A DNA stretch of 64,000 nt from Neorhizobium sp. UBA3556 (GTDB taxonomy: Bacteria; Pseudomonadota; Alphaproteobacteria; Rhizobiales; Rhizobiaceae): contig DFNX01000001.1 in NCBI GenBank assembly GCA_002376235.1, positions 305,891 through 369,890 of the forward strand, read 5' to 3'. This document shows positions 50,408-60,008 of this stretch, one piece after another (positions within the stretch are counted from its first letter, which is position 1; every line of letters begins with the position of its first letter). The notes beneath the pieces are model-generated. The model did not search any database and was not told the DNA's origin. It saw only the letters and a list, made by a program, of their open reading frames with translations. Both the position numbers and the translations under genes were made by a program.

Positions 50408-51697
50408 TCACATCAGCAGATTGGGCAGAAACAATGAAATCTGCGGGAAGAAGATCAGGATCGCAACCAGGATGAGGATGGTTACGATATGCGGCATTGC
50501 CTCCACCAGATATTCTTCGATCGGGCAATCAAGCAGACCGCAGACGGTGAACATGGCGACACCGACCGGTGGCGTCATTCCGCCGAAGGTAACGATGGTC
50601 ATCATGACGATGCCGAAATGAACTGGATCGATCCCGAGTTGGCTGATGATCGGTGGAAAGATTGGCGTCAGCAGCAGAACCAGCACCGTCGCTTCGATGA
50701 AGCAGCCGGCGATCAGCAGGAAGAGAACAATCAAGAACAGGATTACAACAGGGTTATGGCTGAGCCCGAGCATTCCATTGGCAATAGCCTGTGGTGCCTG
50801 TTCAAAGATGATCGCATACCCCACCATGCCCGAGAACATGATGATTAGAACAATCAGGCCGTTGTCGATGACGCCGTGCAACAGTGCTTCCATCGCATCT
50901 GACCACGTCAATTCACGGTGAAAACATACGCCAATGACAACCGCGTAGACAACGGCGAAGGCGCCAACCTCGGAGGGGGTGAAAAAGCCGCTACGAATGG
51001 AGATGAGAAGAGCGACAGGAAAGAACAGGGCCCATTTTGCATCCCAGACGGCGCGTCCGATTGCAGGCCAGGTTGGCCGTTGAACCGTTGAGGAACGGTA
51101 GCCGCGTTTGCGAGAAACGAGCCACACCGTGAGCATCAATCCTGCCATCATCATGAGACCGGGTACGATGCCGGCCAGGAAGAGGCGACCAATGGAAACA
51201 TTACCGACGAAGCCGTAGAGAATGAGCCCAAGGCTCGGCGGTATGGTGGCAGTGATCAGCGATCCCACGGCTATGGTGGCGCAGGTGAAGCCCTTGGAAT
51301 AACCATTGCGGACGAGATCGGGACCTAGGATGCGCGCCTCCATGGCGGCATCGGCGACTGCCGAACCCGAGACGCCGCCCATGAGTGTCGACAGCACGAT
51401 ACAGACCTGCGCCATGCCGCCCGACATCCAGGAGACCAGGACTTCAGAGCACCGTATCAGCCGGGTTGTGATCCCGGTCTTGTTCATCATATGGCCAGCA
51501 AGCACGAAGAACGGGACAGCAAGAAGCGGGAAGCTCTGCGAAGCAGACGCCACCTGCTGTACGCCAATCGAAGCAGGTATGACGGTGCTCACCGCAAAGA
51601 ATGAGAAGCCGGAGAGACCGATGGCAAACGCGACTGGTGCCCCGAGTATCAATAGTCCGAAAAACAGTCCGACAAGGAGGAGCATTTCGAAGGTCAT
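50408..51697 (-). CDS. TRAP transporter large permease (DctM family)
   Basis: 429 residues with about 12 membrane helices. DctM motifs: VPFFVLAGHMMNKTGIT, GGVSGSAVADAAMEARIL, TATIPPSLGLILYG and TFGGMTPPVGVAMFTVCG. It moves an organic acid with Na+ together with the DctQ and DctP partners encoded upstream on the same strand. It overlaps the dctQ stop by four bases. Confidence 0.92.
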   Translation of the reverse strand: MTFEMLLLVGLFFGLLILGAPVAFAIGLSGFSFFAVSTVIPASIGVQQVASASQSFPLLAVPFFVLAGHMMNKTGITTRLIRCSEVLVSWMSGGMAQVCIVLSTLMGGVSGSAVADAAMEARILGPDLVRNGYSKGFTCATIAVGSLITATIPPSLGLILYGFVGNVSIGRLFLAGIVPGLMMMAGLMLTVWLVSRKRGYRSSTVQRPTWPAIGRAVWDAKWALFFPVALLISIRSGFFTPSEVGAFAVVYAVVIGVCFHRELTWSDAMEALLHGVIDNGLIVLIIMFSGMVGYAIIFEQAPQAIANGMLGLSHNPVVILFLIVLFLLIAGCFIEATVLVLLLTPIFPPIISQLGIDPVHFGIVMMTIVTFGGMTPPVGVAMFTVCGLLDCPIEEYLVEAMPHIVTILILVAILIFFPQISLFLPNLLM

Positions 51698-52221
51698 AGT
51701 TCGCTCTCCTCGGCGACAGCGGTCTCTTCACTGTTGCGGGTGGGGGTGAAAACGAGAATGGGATTACGGCTCAAGGAGCGCACGGCCTCGATAAGTTGCT
51801 CAGCAAGGGTAATTGCAAGGAGCAGGCAACCGAAGGGAACGGCGGCGGTGACATAACCATAGCTGATGCCGCTATCGCCGAATTCTCGCTCGAGGTTCAG
51901 CATCACCAGCTTGTATCCAAGCCAGGAAAGAGACAGCAGGAAGGCTAGAATTACGAGGCCGGTAAGAAGATCGATGATGACCCGGTTACGGGCGGGAATC
52001 CAGCGAACAAACAGATCAACCGCAATAAGGCCACGCTTGCGCATCGCCATATCGGCACCGATGAAAGCCGCCCAGACAAAGAGCAATTGCGCCACATCCA
52101 TCGACCACACAAGCGGGTAACCGAACCAGCGCATGACGCCGGCAATAAAAACGAGACCGACCATGGCCGCGAGCAAGGCTCTGGCGATGACCGACTCCAC
52201 GCGCACGATCACAGTGGACAT
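51694..52221 (-). CDS. TRAP transporter small permease (DctQ family)
   Basis: About 175 residues with four membrane helices; LLFVWAAFIGADMAMRKRGLIAVDLF is the family core. The ATG at 52221 has GGAG upstream; the open frame before it is not DctQ-like. It bridges DctP and DctM. Confidence 0.88.
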   Translation of the reverse strand: MSTVIVRVESVIARALLAAMVGLVFIAGVMRWFGYPLVWSMDVAQLLFVWAAFIGADMAMRKRGLIAVDLFVRWIPARNRVIIDLLTGLVILAFLLSLSWLGYKLVMLNLEREFGDSGISYGYVTAAVPFGCLLLAITLAEQLIEAVRSLSRNPILVFTPTRNSEETAVAEESEL

Positions 52222-52357
52222 AGCGCAGACTCCAGTTTTCGTTATTGAAATTTCAGTCAGATGCCGAGACCGATCCCATCGAGGGTGGTTCGTTTTCGCC
52301 CTCATACTTCGCCGACGCGGAATTTCCCGCGTCGGCGTTAGGGATATCTCGCGCAAA

Positions 52358-53344
52358 TCACTGGGCGAGGATGGCGTCGACTTCTTTCTTCAGATCTGCG
52401 TAGCCAAGCTTTTCATAAACACCGGCAGTCGCTTCCTTGAAGGGAGTTACATCGATCTCACTGATCGTCATGCCTTCCTCGGCCATCTTTTTCTCGAGGT
52501 CAGCAAGTGCTGCTTCGGTACCACGCGAAGCGATATCACCGGATTTCAGAGCTTCTTCCTTGAGGATCACTTGTAGATCCTGGGGCAGAGAGTCAAACCA
52601 GGCCGCCGAAGTAATGAGACCGGTAATCAGGTTGAAGTGCCCTGTTTTGGTAAGATGCTTGGTCACCTCATAAAGGCGGGAGCCATACGCTGCAGGATCC
52701 TGCGCCTCGACAGCATCGATAACCTGCGTCTGCAGTGCCGAATAGACGTCAGCCCATGCCATCGGCGCCGGTGTGGCACCCATTGCCCTGACCGTTTCTG
52801 TCCAGACAGCGGCACCGGGCGTACGCATGCGGATACCGGCAAGATCAGCAGGCACTTTCACCGGCTTGTTGGTGAAGAGATGGCGCTCACCCTGCCACCA
52901 GTTGAAGGACAACATCTGAAGCTGCGCCTTGTCATGGAGATCAGCAGACCATTTCTCCATCAACGAGGATGTCACGACTTTGCGGATGCCATCATAACCA
53001 GATGAAAGGTAAGGGCCGGAGAGGACGCCGAACTCCTTTACGAAGACGGCAAGACGACCACCTTCGACGACGAGGCCATTGGCAGCGCCGGCACGCGCCT
53101 GCTCGAGAACGTCCTCATCCTTGCCGAGCTGCGAACCAGGGAAGAGACGAATAGCAAGCTTGCCGCCCGAACGTTCGGCAACATTCTTCTGCAGATCCTC
53201 AAGCCCCTTATAGAGCGGATCGGTAGAAGTGAGAGCAGTATTGACATTGAGTGTGTAGTCAGCGGCCAAGGCGCCGCCGGCCATGAGAGCCGTAAAAGAT
53301 ACGCTAAACACCGTCGCCCTGACGGCTCGAGTCAAGAATCCCAT
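52358..53344 (-). CDS. TRAP transporter solute-binding protein (DctP family)
   Basis: About 328 residues with a signal peptide ending in GGALAAD. DctP features: LFPGSQLGKDEDVLEQ, the substrate-carboxylate Arg in LAGIRMRTPG, MAWADVYSALQTQVIDAVEAQ and LYEVTKHLTKTGH. GGGAGGGGG precedes the ATG at 53344. It is divergent from uxuB, so a hexuronate or related sugar acid is the likely ligand. Confidence 0.92.
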   Translation of the reverse strand: MGFLTRAVRATVFSVSFTALMAGGALAADYTLNVNTALTSTDPLYKGLEDLQKNVAERSGGKLAIRLFPGSQLGKDEDVLEQARAGAANGLVVEGGRLAVFVKEFGVLSGPYLSSGYDGIRKVVTSSLMEKWSADLHDKAQLQMLSFNWWQGERHLFTNKPVKVPADLAGIRMRTPGAAVWTETVRAMGATPAPMAWADVYSALQTQVIDAVEAQDPAAYGSRLYEVTKHLTKTGHFNLITGLITSAAWFDSLPQDLQVILKEEALKSGDIASRGTEAALADLEKKMAEEGMTISEIDVTPFKEATAGVYEKLGYADLKKEVDAILAQ

Positions 53345-53598
53345 AGATCCCCCTCCCAAGAATGACCCGCCACGCCACCGCGGCGCGACGTTTTGACGAG
53401 TAGTATGGTAGAGCCTTAGAATGGCATTGTCTATCGGGATGCAGCGGTGCAAATGTCACACCTATTCCGCGAATTGAATGCTTGTCCGAATTGGATCGGC
53501 GTTCAGGACGAGGAAAAAAGTGAAGGCCGCAGGTGTCGTCGGAAGGCCGGTGGGTCGCGCCGAATAGTACAGCAACGCAAAGAAACAACGAGCTGATC
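53345..53598. promoter_or_regulatory. Divergent promoter region between TRAP operon 1 and uxuBA
   Basis: 254 bases that must hold both promoters. No perfect palindrome was found. The region is AT-richer around 53398-53480 and contains ATGGTAGAGCC/GGCATTG-type degenerate half-sites only. Confidence 0.4.
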
Positions 53599-55113
53599 AT
53601 GTTAGACATTTCAGATACTTCGGTCTCCGGCAGCGAAATGCCCCGTCTCACCGAGCGCGCGCTCGACGGCCTTCCCGTCAACACTCGACCGGCTTACAAT
53701 CGCCACGCGGTTACCCCCGGCATCGTCCATCTTGGTCTTGGAGCTTTCTGCCGCGGCCATCTCGGCGTCTATACAGATGATGTCCTCGCAGCCGGCGCAA
53801 AGGACTGGGGCATCATCGGCGTAGACTTGATGTCGCCCGCCATTCGCGAGGCGCTGAAACCACAGGACGGCCTCTACACGCTCATCAACCGTGTCGACGG
53901 GATCGATCACTTCCGGGTGGTAGGTTCTTTCCTCGACATCATGGCAACATCCGACCAGCTTGAAGACGTGTTGTCGGTCATGTGCCAGCCGGAGATTCGC
54001 GTTGTCACCATCACCGTCACCGAGAAGGGCTATTGCCACGACCCGGCAACCGGCCGTCTCAACGAGTCCCATCCGGCGGTCATCGCAGATCTCGCATCGC
54101 CTGAAGCACCAAGGACATTACCTGGCCTTGTCGTGGAAGCGATCCGCCGACGCCGCGCAGCCGGTATCAAGCCCTTCACCGTTCTCTCCTGCGACAATCT
54201 TGCCCAGAACGGTATCGTAACCAGCCGGGTCGTCACCCGTTTCGCCGAACTCCGTGACCCGGAACTCGGCACATGGATTGCCGCCAATATCGCTTTCCCG
54301 TGCTCGATGGTCGACCGCATCACTCCGGCCACAAAGGATACTGAGCGGACGGCTGTGTTCAACGGGCTCGGTATTGACGACGCTTGGCCGGTCGTTTCCG
54401 AACCTTTCCGCCAATGGGCGATCGAAGACAATTTCTCGAACGGTCGCCCTGCCTGGGAAAAGGTCGGTGCCATCCTCGTCGAGGACGTCGCCCCCTTCGA
54501 GACCATGAAACTGCGTTGCCTCAACGGTACACATTCGACGCTGGCCTACCTCTCCGTGCTTTCCGGTATCGAGACGGTAGCCGATGCCATGGCTGATCCT
54601 CATCTGCCCAAGGTAATTCGCCGGCTCTGGGACGAAGACCTCATTGCAACCGTGCCGCCTGTGCCGGACACAGATATCCTTGCCTACACCCACGCCTTGG
54701 AAGCGCGCTATCGAAACCCCGAAATTCGTCACCTGACGATCCAGATCTCCTCGGACGGCTCGCAAAAGCTCGGTCCGCGCCTGCTCGAACCCGCCGCCGA
54801 GCGCATCGCGGAAGGTCACAAGGTCAAGGTTGTGCCGTTTACCGTGGCCGCTTGGATGGCTTTCCTTCTCGAGAACGACGGCAAGGGGCGGACCTGGAAA
54901 GTGGCCGATCCCATGGCCGATCGCCTCACTGCACTCGCCCGCGAAAATGCGAACAACGCCGAAAAGCTTGCCGGCGCACTCCTTGCCATAAGCGAAATCT
55001 TCCCGACGGAAGTCGCCGAGAACCCAGCGTCCCGGGCTGCCACCGTCGAATACCTCAACAGCCTGCTCACCCACGGCGTCCGCGCCACCCTCGCATCCTT
55101 CGTCGCCGACTGA
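53599..55113 (+). CDS. uxuB: D-mannonate oxidoreductase (fructuronate reductase)
   Basis: About 504 residues of the mannitol-dehydrogenase family: TPGIVHLGLGAFCRGHLGVYTDD, VTEKGYCHDPATG, FTVLSCDNLAQNG, FPCSMVDRITPAT and the catalytic Lys/Asn/His stretch MKLRCLNGTHSTLAYL. It reduces D-fructuronate to D-mannonate in glucuronate breakdown. Adjacent uxuA supports UxuB over mannitol dehydrogenase. The start may also be the Met 13 codons on (MPRLTERAL). Confidence 0.9.
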   Translation: MLDISDTSVSGSEMPRLTERALDGLPVNTRPAYNRHAVTPGIVHLGLGAFCRGHLGVYTDDVLAAGAKDWGIIGVDLMSPAIREALKPQDGLYTLINRVDGIDHFRVVGSFLDIMATSDQLEDVLSVMCQPEIRVVTITVTEKGYCHDPATGRLNESHPAVIADLASPEAPRTLPGLVVEAIRRRRAAGIKPFTVLSCDNLAQNGIVTSRVVTRFAELRDPELGTWIAANIAFPCSMVDRITPATKDTERTAVFNGLGIDDAWPVVSEPFRQWAIEDNFSNGRPAWEKVGAILVEDVAPFETMKLRCLNGTHSTLAYLSVLSGIETVADAMADPHLPKVIRRLWDEDLIATVPPVPDTDILAYTHALEARYRNPEIRHLTIQISSDGSQKLGPRLLEPAAERIAEGHKVKVVPFTVAAWMAFLLENDGKGRTWKVADPMADRLTALARENANNAEKLAGALLAISEIFPTEVAENPASRAATVEYLNSLLTHGVRATLASFVAD

Positions 55114-55147
55114 TCGCCGACACTCCCGCAACCGAAAGGACAACACG

Positions 55148-56338
55148 ATGGAACAAACTTGGCGCTGGTTCGGCCCTGATGATCCTGTAACGCTGACCCA
55201 AGCCAGACAGGCCGGAGCCACCGGCATTGTCACTGCGCTTCACCACATGAACCAAGGGCAGGTATGGACCTCCGACGAGATCCTCAAGCGCAAGGCCGAA
55301 ATTGAAGCGGCCGGCCTTACCTGGTCGGTGGTGGAAAGCATCGGCGTCGGTGAGGAGATCAAGACGCGTACCGGCAATTACCGCGAGAAGATCGAGAACT
55401 ACAAGCAGTCGATCCGCAATGTCGCCCGCGCCGGCGTGAAAACCATCTGCTACAACTTCATGGTCATCACCGACTGGAGCCGCACCAACCTGATGTACGA
55501 GCTGCCGAACGGCGCCTATGCGCTCCGTTTCGACAGCGTCGATTTTGCCGCCTATGACATCTACGTATTGAGGCGCAAGGGAGCAGAAGCCAGCTATACG
55601 CAGGAACAGCTCAAGGCCGCGTCCGTGCGCTTCGCATCCAAAAACGATGCGGAAATTGCCGAGCTTGAACGCGTGCTGATCGATTGGCTGCCGGCGCGTG
55701 ACTTTGCCTACACGCGCGACACATTCCGCGACATGCTCGAACTCTACTCAGAGATCAGCGTCGAGGATCTCCGCGCCAATCTCATCGCCTTCCTACAGGA
55801 AATCGCACCTGTAGCCGAAGAGGAAGGCGCGCGTCTCTGCATCCATCCCGACGACCCATCGTTCCCCATTTTTGGCCTGCCACGTGTCATGTCGACGGCC
55901 GACGATGTTCGTGCGTTGTTCAAAGGCGTACCACAGGAGGCTTGCGGTCTCACAATTTGCACCGGCTCTTTCGGCTCCAACCTGAACAATGATCTGGTCG
56001 CCATGGCCAGGGAGTTTGCGCCGCGCATCCATTTCGTGCATCTGAGAAACACCAGGCACGAACCCGATGGCTCCTTCTATGAAGCCGATCATCTTGATGG
56101 CGACACGGACCTCATCGGCGTGGCAGCAGTCATGATGGCCGAAGAAGACCGGCGCCGTTCGGTCGGCCGCAGCGACACTGAAATCCCGTTCAGGCCCGAC
56201 CACGGCCATCTGATGGGCGACGACATCGGCAAAACGATGAACCCGGGATACTCATTTGTCGGCCGCCTGAAAGGACTGGCAGAGCTTCGCGGAGCCATGC
56301 AGACGATCGAGGCCTTCCGCAGCGGAAAGTTAACCTGA
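55148..56338 (+). CDS. uxuA: Mannonate dehydratase
   Basis: 396 residues, a TIM-barrel UxuA: MEQTWRWFGPDDPVTL, TALHHMNQGQVWTSDEIL, ICYNFMVITDWSRT, LCIHPDDPSFPIFGLPRVMST, CTGSFGSNLNNDL, IHFVHLRNT and RPDHGHLMGDD with metal-binding His/Asp/Cys residues. It dehydrates D-mannonate to 2-keto-3-deoxygluconate. Preceded by GAAAGGA 34 bases after uxuB. Confidence 0.95.
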   Translation: MEQTWRWFGPDDPVTLTQARQAGATGIVTALHHMNQGQVWTSDEILKRKAEIEAAGLTWSVVESIGVGEEIKTRTGNYREKIENYKQSIRNVARAGVKTICYNFMVITDWSRTNLMYELPNGAYALRFDSVDFAAYDIYVLRRKGAEASYTQEQLKAASVRFASKNDAEIAELERVLIDWLPARDFAYTRDTFRDMLELYSEISVEDLRANLIAFLQEIAPVAEEEGARLCIHPDDPSFPIFGLPRVMSTADDVRALFKGVPQEACGLTICTGSFGSNLNNDLVAMAREFAPRIHFVHLRNTRHEPDGSFYEADHLDGDTDLIGVAAVMMAEEDRRRSVGRSDTEIPFRPDHGHLMGDDIGKTMNPGYSFVGRLKGLAELRGAMQTIEAFRSGKLT

Positions 56339-56375
56339 CCGTCTGACAGCGGCGGCCCTTACACCACGACCAACG

Positions 56376-56402
56376 GAGTGCCAGCCATCACCGGCCGGCA
56401 CT
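56376..56402 (+). other. Hairpin after uxuA
   Basis: GAGTGCC/GGCACTC arms extended by GCC/GGC with one bulge, between uxuA and the GntR gene. No T run; possible attenuator or 3' stabiliser. Confidence 0.45.
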
Positions 56403-56456
56403 CTGGACAGTCTTGATTGAACTGTGACATGGTAGCATTCAACTGGAGAATTCGAC

Positions 56457-57155
56457 TTGTCGCCTGCAAACGCAACTATTGCCCCTTCGGAAATCGACCT
56501 CAAACAACCGATTGGTCCGCAAGTCTATGCTCTCCTCAAGCGGAAAATCCTCACTCTGGCATTAAAGCCAAACGAAGCGCTGAGCGAAAAGGAACTGGCA
56601 ACAAGGCTCGGTGTCAGCCGCACACCAGTCCGTGAAGCCCTGATACGCCTTGCCGATGAGGCACTGGTCGATATTTTTCCCCAACGTGGTACCCTCGTGT
56701 CACCGATAAGGATCGCCGAGGTGCTCGAAGCGCAGTTCCTGCGTGAAGCACTGGAAGCAGCCGTTGTCCGCAAAGCAGCTGAAGAGCCGTCGCCCAGGCT
56801 CGTGGATGAAATGGCGACCCTCCTGACACGGCAGCAGAGGGCAGCCAAGGGCGGGGACCCCGAAGAATTCATGCGTCTCGATGAAATGTTCCACTCTGCA
56901 ATCAGCGAAGGCGTAGCCATGCCGCGTGCCTGGCGGCTTATCCAGAGCGTCAAGGGACAGATGGATCGTGTTCGCTTCCTCAGTCTGCCGAATAACTCAC
57001 ACCTGCTTTTGCTGACCGAACAGCATGCCGAAATCTTCCACGCCGTCGAAGCTGGGGATCCGGACCGCGCCGAAGCGGCCATGCGTCATCATCTCAAGGA
57101 AGTCCTGCAGACAATCCACGCGCTCACCGACGAGATGCCATCAATCCTCGCCTGA
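56457..57155 (+). CDS. GntR-family (FCD) regulator, uronate cluster, first copy
   Basis: 232 residues. Winged helix at ~20-90 (LLKRKILTLALKPNEALSEKELATRLGVSRTPVREALIRL; QRGTLVSPI) and an FCD domain (EAQFLREALEAAVVRKAA; RLDEMFHSAISEG; QHAEIFHAVEAGD). The TTG at 56457 lies eight bases after GGAG and is the likely start. It probably responds to fructuronate, mannonate or KDG and controls uxuBA and the TRAP operons. Confidence 0.88.
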   Translation: MSPANATIAPSEIDLKQPIGPQVYALLKRKILTLALKPNEALSEKELATRLGVSRTPVREALIRLADEALVDIFPQRGTLVSPIRIAEVLEAQFLREALEAAVVRKAAEEPSPRLVDEMATLLTRQQRAAKGGDPEEFMRLDEMFHSAISEGVAMPRAWRLIQSVKGQMDRVRFLSLPNNSHLLLLTEQHAEIFHAVEAGDPDRAEAAMRHHLKEVLQTIHALTDEMPSILA

Positions 57156-57460
57156 GGTCAGTTTGGCCGCACCGCCACAAGAGCATGCTCTTTTGCCTGC
57201 GACGGAAAGGCTTATGGACAGCAGGACCGAGCATAGCGCCAATCGAATTGACGACAGTGGCGCGCAGCATGAAACCGACGTTTAAAAACCGATAACTATC
57301 ACATGCCGTTCACCGCTAAGTGATGGCTCGTTGCGTGATGCTCGCCCCCAACTTGATCTACCGCAATGAAATCATGTCTGATATGCAAGATATACAAGAG
57401 TGAGGAATTTACTGCATCAGGCACGTCGAAGCGTGCTTGAATTCGTGGAGGCGAATTGGA
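57156..57460. promoter_or_regulatory. Intergenic region before the second GntR gene
   Basis: 305 bases without a gene. GATATGCAAGATATACAAG around 57376-57395 is an AT-rich near-repeat that could hold a GntR half-site. GGAGG at 57447-57451 is the ribosome-binding site of the next gene. Confidence 0.4.
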
Positions 57461-58303
57461 ATGCCGGGGGGATCATTTGTGAAATCATGGAGAGTAGGCC
57501 AAGCGATGAACGCCTCGCAGCTCATCCACCTCCGTCTTCGCAACGAAATCATTTCAATGAGCCGACTACCGGGTGAACCAGTCCATGAAAAGGACATCGC
57601 CCAGGAGTTCGGCGTCAGCCGCACACCGGTCCGAGAAGCGCTGCTGCGCCTGTCTGAAGAGGGACTGGTCGATATCATAGCCAAGTCCGGGACGACCGTT
57701 TCGCGGATCCCGGTCAATGAGCTTCCCGAAGCGATCCTGACGCGAAAAGCCATCGAGCAGATGACGGTGTGCATGGCGGCTGAATTTGCCGTCAAGAGCG
57801 ACATCCTGACGATGCATGCCATTGTGGAGCGGCAAACCGAAGCTCTTATATCGGAAGACGCCAACGGTTTTCACCAGGAAGACGAGGCTCTGCACCACGC
57901 GATCATGGCTGCGGCCGGTTATCCCGGAATCTGGGGATTTGTCGAAGACATCAAGGTGCAACTCGACCGGTTCCGGCGGCTTACCTTGCCGCAAGCGCAC
58001 CGAATGGAGCGCGCACTTGCCGAGCATGTCGAACTGGTGGCCGCTATCGATGCAAGAAACCAGGAAGCAGCCGCAACGGTGATGGGCAATCACCTCGATT
58101 GGCTTGGAACAAGTCTGGCTGAAATTCAGGACATCAACCCGGATTATTTTTCCGGAAATCCTCAGGATGCGCATTTTCGATGGACCAGAAGGTCACGCGC
58201 GCAGGCTGCACAACCAACAGAACCTGGAGGCACCCTTTTCAATGAATTCAATCGTGATCCTCAGATGAGGCACGTGCAAATCAAGGGCCAAGAAGGCGCT
58301 TGA
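57461..58303 (+). CDS. GntR-family (FCD) regulator, uronate cluster, second copy
   Basis: About 280 residues. Winged helix (IHLRLRNEIISMSRLPGEPVHEKDIAQEFGVSRTPVREALLRL), FCD domain (EAILTRKAIEQMTVCMAAEF; QEDEALHHAIMAAAGYPGIWGF; EHVELVAAIDARNQEAA) and a ~50-residue basic C-terminal tail not seen in the first copy. The ATG at 57461 is nine bases after GGAGG. It directly precedes the second TRAP operon and probably controls it. Confidence 0.87.
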   Translation: MPGGSFVKSWRVGQAMNASQLIHLRLRNEIISMSRLPGEPVHEKDIAQEFGVSRTPVREALLRLSEEGLVDIIAKSGTTVSRIPVNELPEAILTRKAIEQMTVCMAAEFAVKSDILTMHAIVERQTEALISEDANGFHQEDEALHHAIMAAAGYPGIWGFVEDIKVQLDRFRRLTLPQAHRMERALAEHVELVAAIDARNQEAAATVMGNHLDWLGTSLAEIQDINPDYFSGNPQDAHFRWTRRSRAQAAQPTEPGGTLFNEFNRDPQMRHVQIKGQEGA

Positions 58304-58373
58304 ACCAGGCGTATGCCCGCCTTAGGCGCCGGCTGCGCTCCTTTTAAAACGACTGCACTAAGCGGAGGAATAA

Positions 58374-59375
58374 ATGAAGTACACATCTTATATTTCAATG
58401 ATTGCAGGGGCTGTTGCTCTTTCCGCCATCATTCCAGCCGGTATCAGCGCCGCTTCGGCCGCTTCGGTGAACTTTGAAATCGCCTTCAACCAGACGGAGA
58501 CTCATCCACAGTTCAAGGCGTTGCAGATGTTTGCCGAGGGGCTCAAGGAGCGCACCAATGGCGAATACACGGCTGAAGTCTTCCCGAACGAACTTCTGGG
58601 CGCCCAGAAGGAAACCGTCGAGATGACCCAGACAGGCACGATCGCCATGTCGGTCGCAGCCGCCAGCCTGCTGGAAAGCTGGAACTCCGACTTCTCGGTG
58701 TTCAACCTGCCTTATCTCTTCAACAGCATCGAAGACCAGAAAAAGGTCCTCAACAATCCCGATATCGTCGGCGACCTCTATAAGTCGGTTTCCGACCAGA
58801 GCGTTATTGTTCTCGGTTCCTTCACCGCGGGCGCACGTTCGGTTTACCTCAAGGACCGCTTCGTAAAGACCCCTGCCGATCTCGCAGGCCAGAAGATTCG
58901 CGTCATGCAGTCGGACACCAACGTCCAGATGATGAAGCACATGGGCGGCGTCGGTATCGCCATGGGTCAGGGTGAAGTCTACACGGCGATCCAGACTGGC
59001 GTTCTGAATGGCGGCGAAAACAACGAAATCGTCTTTTCGTCTCTGAAGCATGCCGAAGTGGCGCCGCATTTTTCCAACACGCGCCACCTCATGATCCCGG
59101 ATTATCTGGTCATGAACGTAGACCTCTACAATGGCCTGCCGGAGAACATCAAGACGATCGTCAATGAAGAACTGGCCAAGGCTTTCGAATATGAGTTCGA
59201 TGCCTTCGCTGAGGAAGCCGCCAAGGCTCGCGCCGATGCCGAAAAGGCTGGTGCCAAGTTCAGCGATGATGTCGACATGGAAGCCTTTCGCGCTTCGGTC
59301 AAGCCGCTCGTTGAAAGCAAGCTGACCAACGACGTCACGAAGACGATCTACCAGAAGATCGAAGCATTGCGTTGA
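58374..59375 (+). CDS. TRAP transporter solute-binding protein (DctP family), second system
   Basis: 333 residues with a signal peptide ending near ISAASAA. DctP features: FPNELLGAQKETVEMTQTGTIAM, FNLPYLFNSIEDQKKVL, GARSVYLKDRF (Arg155), the conserved Arg176 in GQKIRVMQS, and NGGENNEIVF (Asn217). The pattern is like TRAP proteins for hexuronates. It follows the second GntR gene and is followed by its membrane partners. Confidence 0.92.
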   Translation: MKYTSYISMIAGAVALSAIIPAGISAASAASVNFEIAFNQTETHPQFKALQMFAEGLKERTNGEYTAEVFPNELLGAQKETVEMTQTGTIAMSVAAASLLESWNSDFSVFNLPYLFNSIEDQKKVLNNPDIVGDLYKSVSDQSVIVLGSFTAGARSVYLKDRFVKTPADLAGQKIRVMQSDTNVQMMKHMGGVGIAMGQGEVYTAIQTGVLNGGENNEIVFSSLKHAEVAPHFSNTRHLMIPDYLVMNVDLYNGLPENIKTIVNEELAKAFEYEFDAFAEEAAKARADAEKAGAKFSDDVDMEAFRASVKPLVESKLTNDVTKTIYQKIEALR

Positions 59376-59387
59376 TCTTTCATATTG

Positions 59388-59419
59388 CTCAGGTCGCCGC
59401 AACTGCGCGGCGGCCTGAG
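59388..59419 (+). other. Hairpin between second dctP and dctQ genes
   Basis: CTCAGG-T-CGCCGC pairs with GCGGCG-G-CCTGAG (one mismatch) 13 bases after the binding-protein stop. It resembles the 11038 hairpin in position and probably adjusts binding-protein to permease ratio. Confidence 0.6.
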
Positions 59420-59495
59420 GGATCATACGCTTCTCTTCGCCACGAAAACACTGGCAAACCCGGGCAAATGCCGGGCCTGGGATAGGGTTAAACCA

Positions 59496-60005
59496 ATGGA
59501 AACTATCAAGCGTAGGGTCGACCAGATCCTTGCCTTCTGCTGCATCGTGTTGTGCGGCCTGCTGACAGTCGTCGTCACCTGGCAGGTGGTCTCCCGATAT
59601 CTCCTCAACAGCCCCGGAGCGCAGTCTGAGGAATTGGCAAAGATCATGTTTGTCTGGCTGACATTATTTGCGGCCGCGTTGCTGTTCGGCGAGAAGGGCC
59701 ATATGAACATCAGCATTCTCAGCGACGCGCTTCCCGACCGCTGGAACATCTCGCTCCAGATTTTGAGCAGCGTCCTCATCCTGATATTCTGCGTCGCCAT
59801 TCTTGTCGTTGGGGGCTGGGATGCGGTCGGCCGCACCATGCGCCAGACCAATGCCGCCATTCCCTATCTGTCCACCGGGCAGATCTATCTGGCGCTGCCG
59901 ATTTGCGGCATATTCGCCAGTTTTTATTGCATTTACAACATCATCGTCGACGTCAAGCGCCTTGCTGCCGTCAAATCGGGCGAGAGCCCGCAGCAGGAGG
60001 GTTGA
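59496..60005 (+). CDS. TRAP transporter small permease (DctQ family), second system
   Basis: 169 residues, four membrane helices, with the family core KIMFVWLTLFAAALLFGEKGHMNISIL. The ATG at 59496 (METIKRR) is used; the upstream frame is leader sequence. It ends 3 bases before dctM. Confidence 0.9.
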   Translation: METIKRRVDQILAFCCIVLCGLLTVVVTWQVVSRYLLNSPGAQSEELAKIMFVWLTLFAAALLFGEKGHMNISILSDALPDRWNISLQILSSVLILIFCVAILVVGGWDAVGRTMRQTNAAIPYLSTGQIYLALPICGIFASFYCIYNIIVDVKRLAAVKSGESPQQEG

Positions 60006-60008
60006 TCC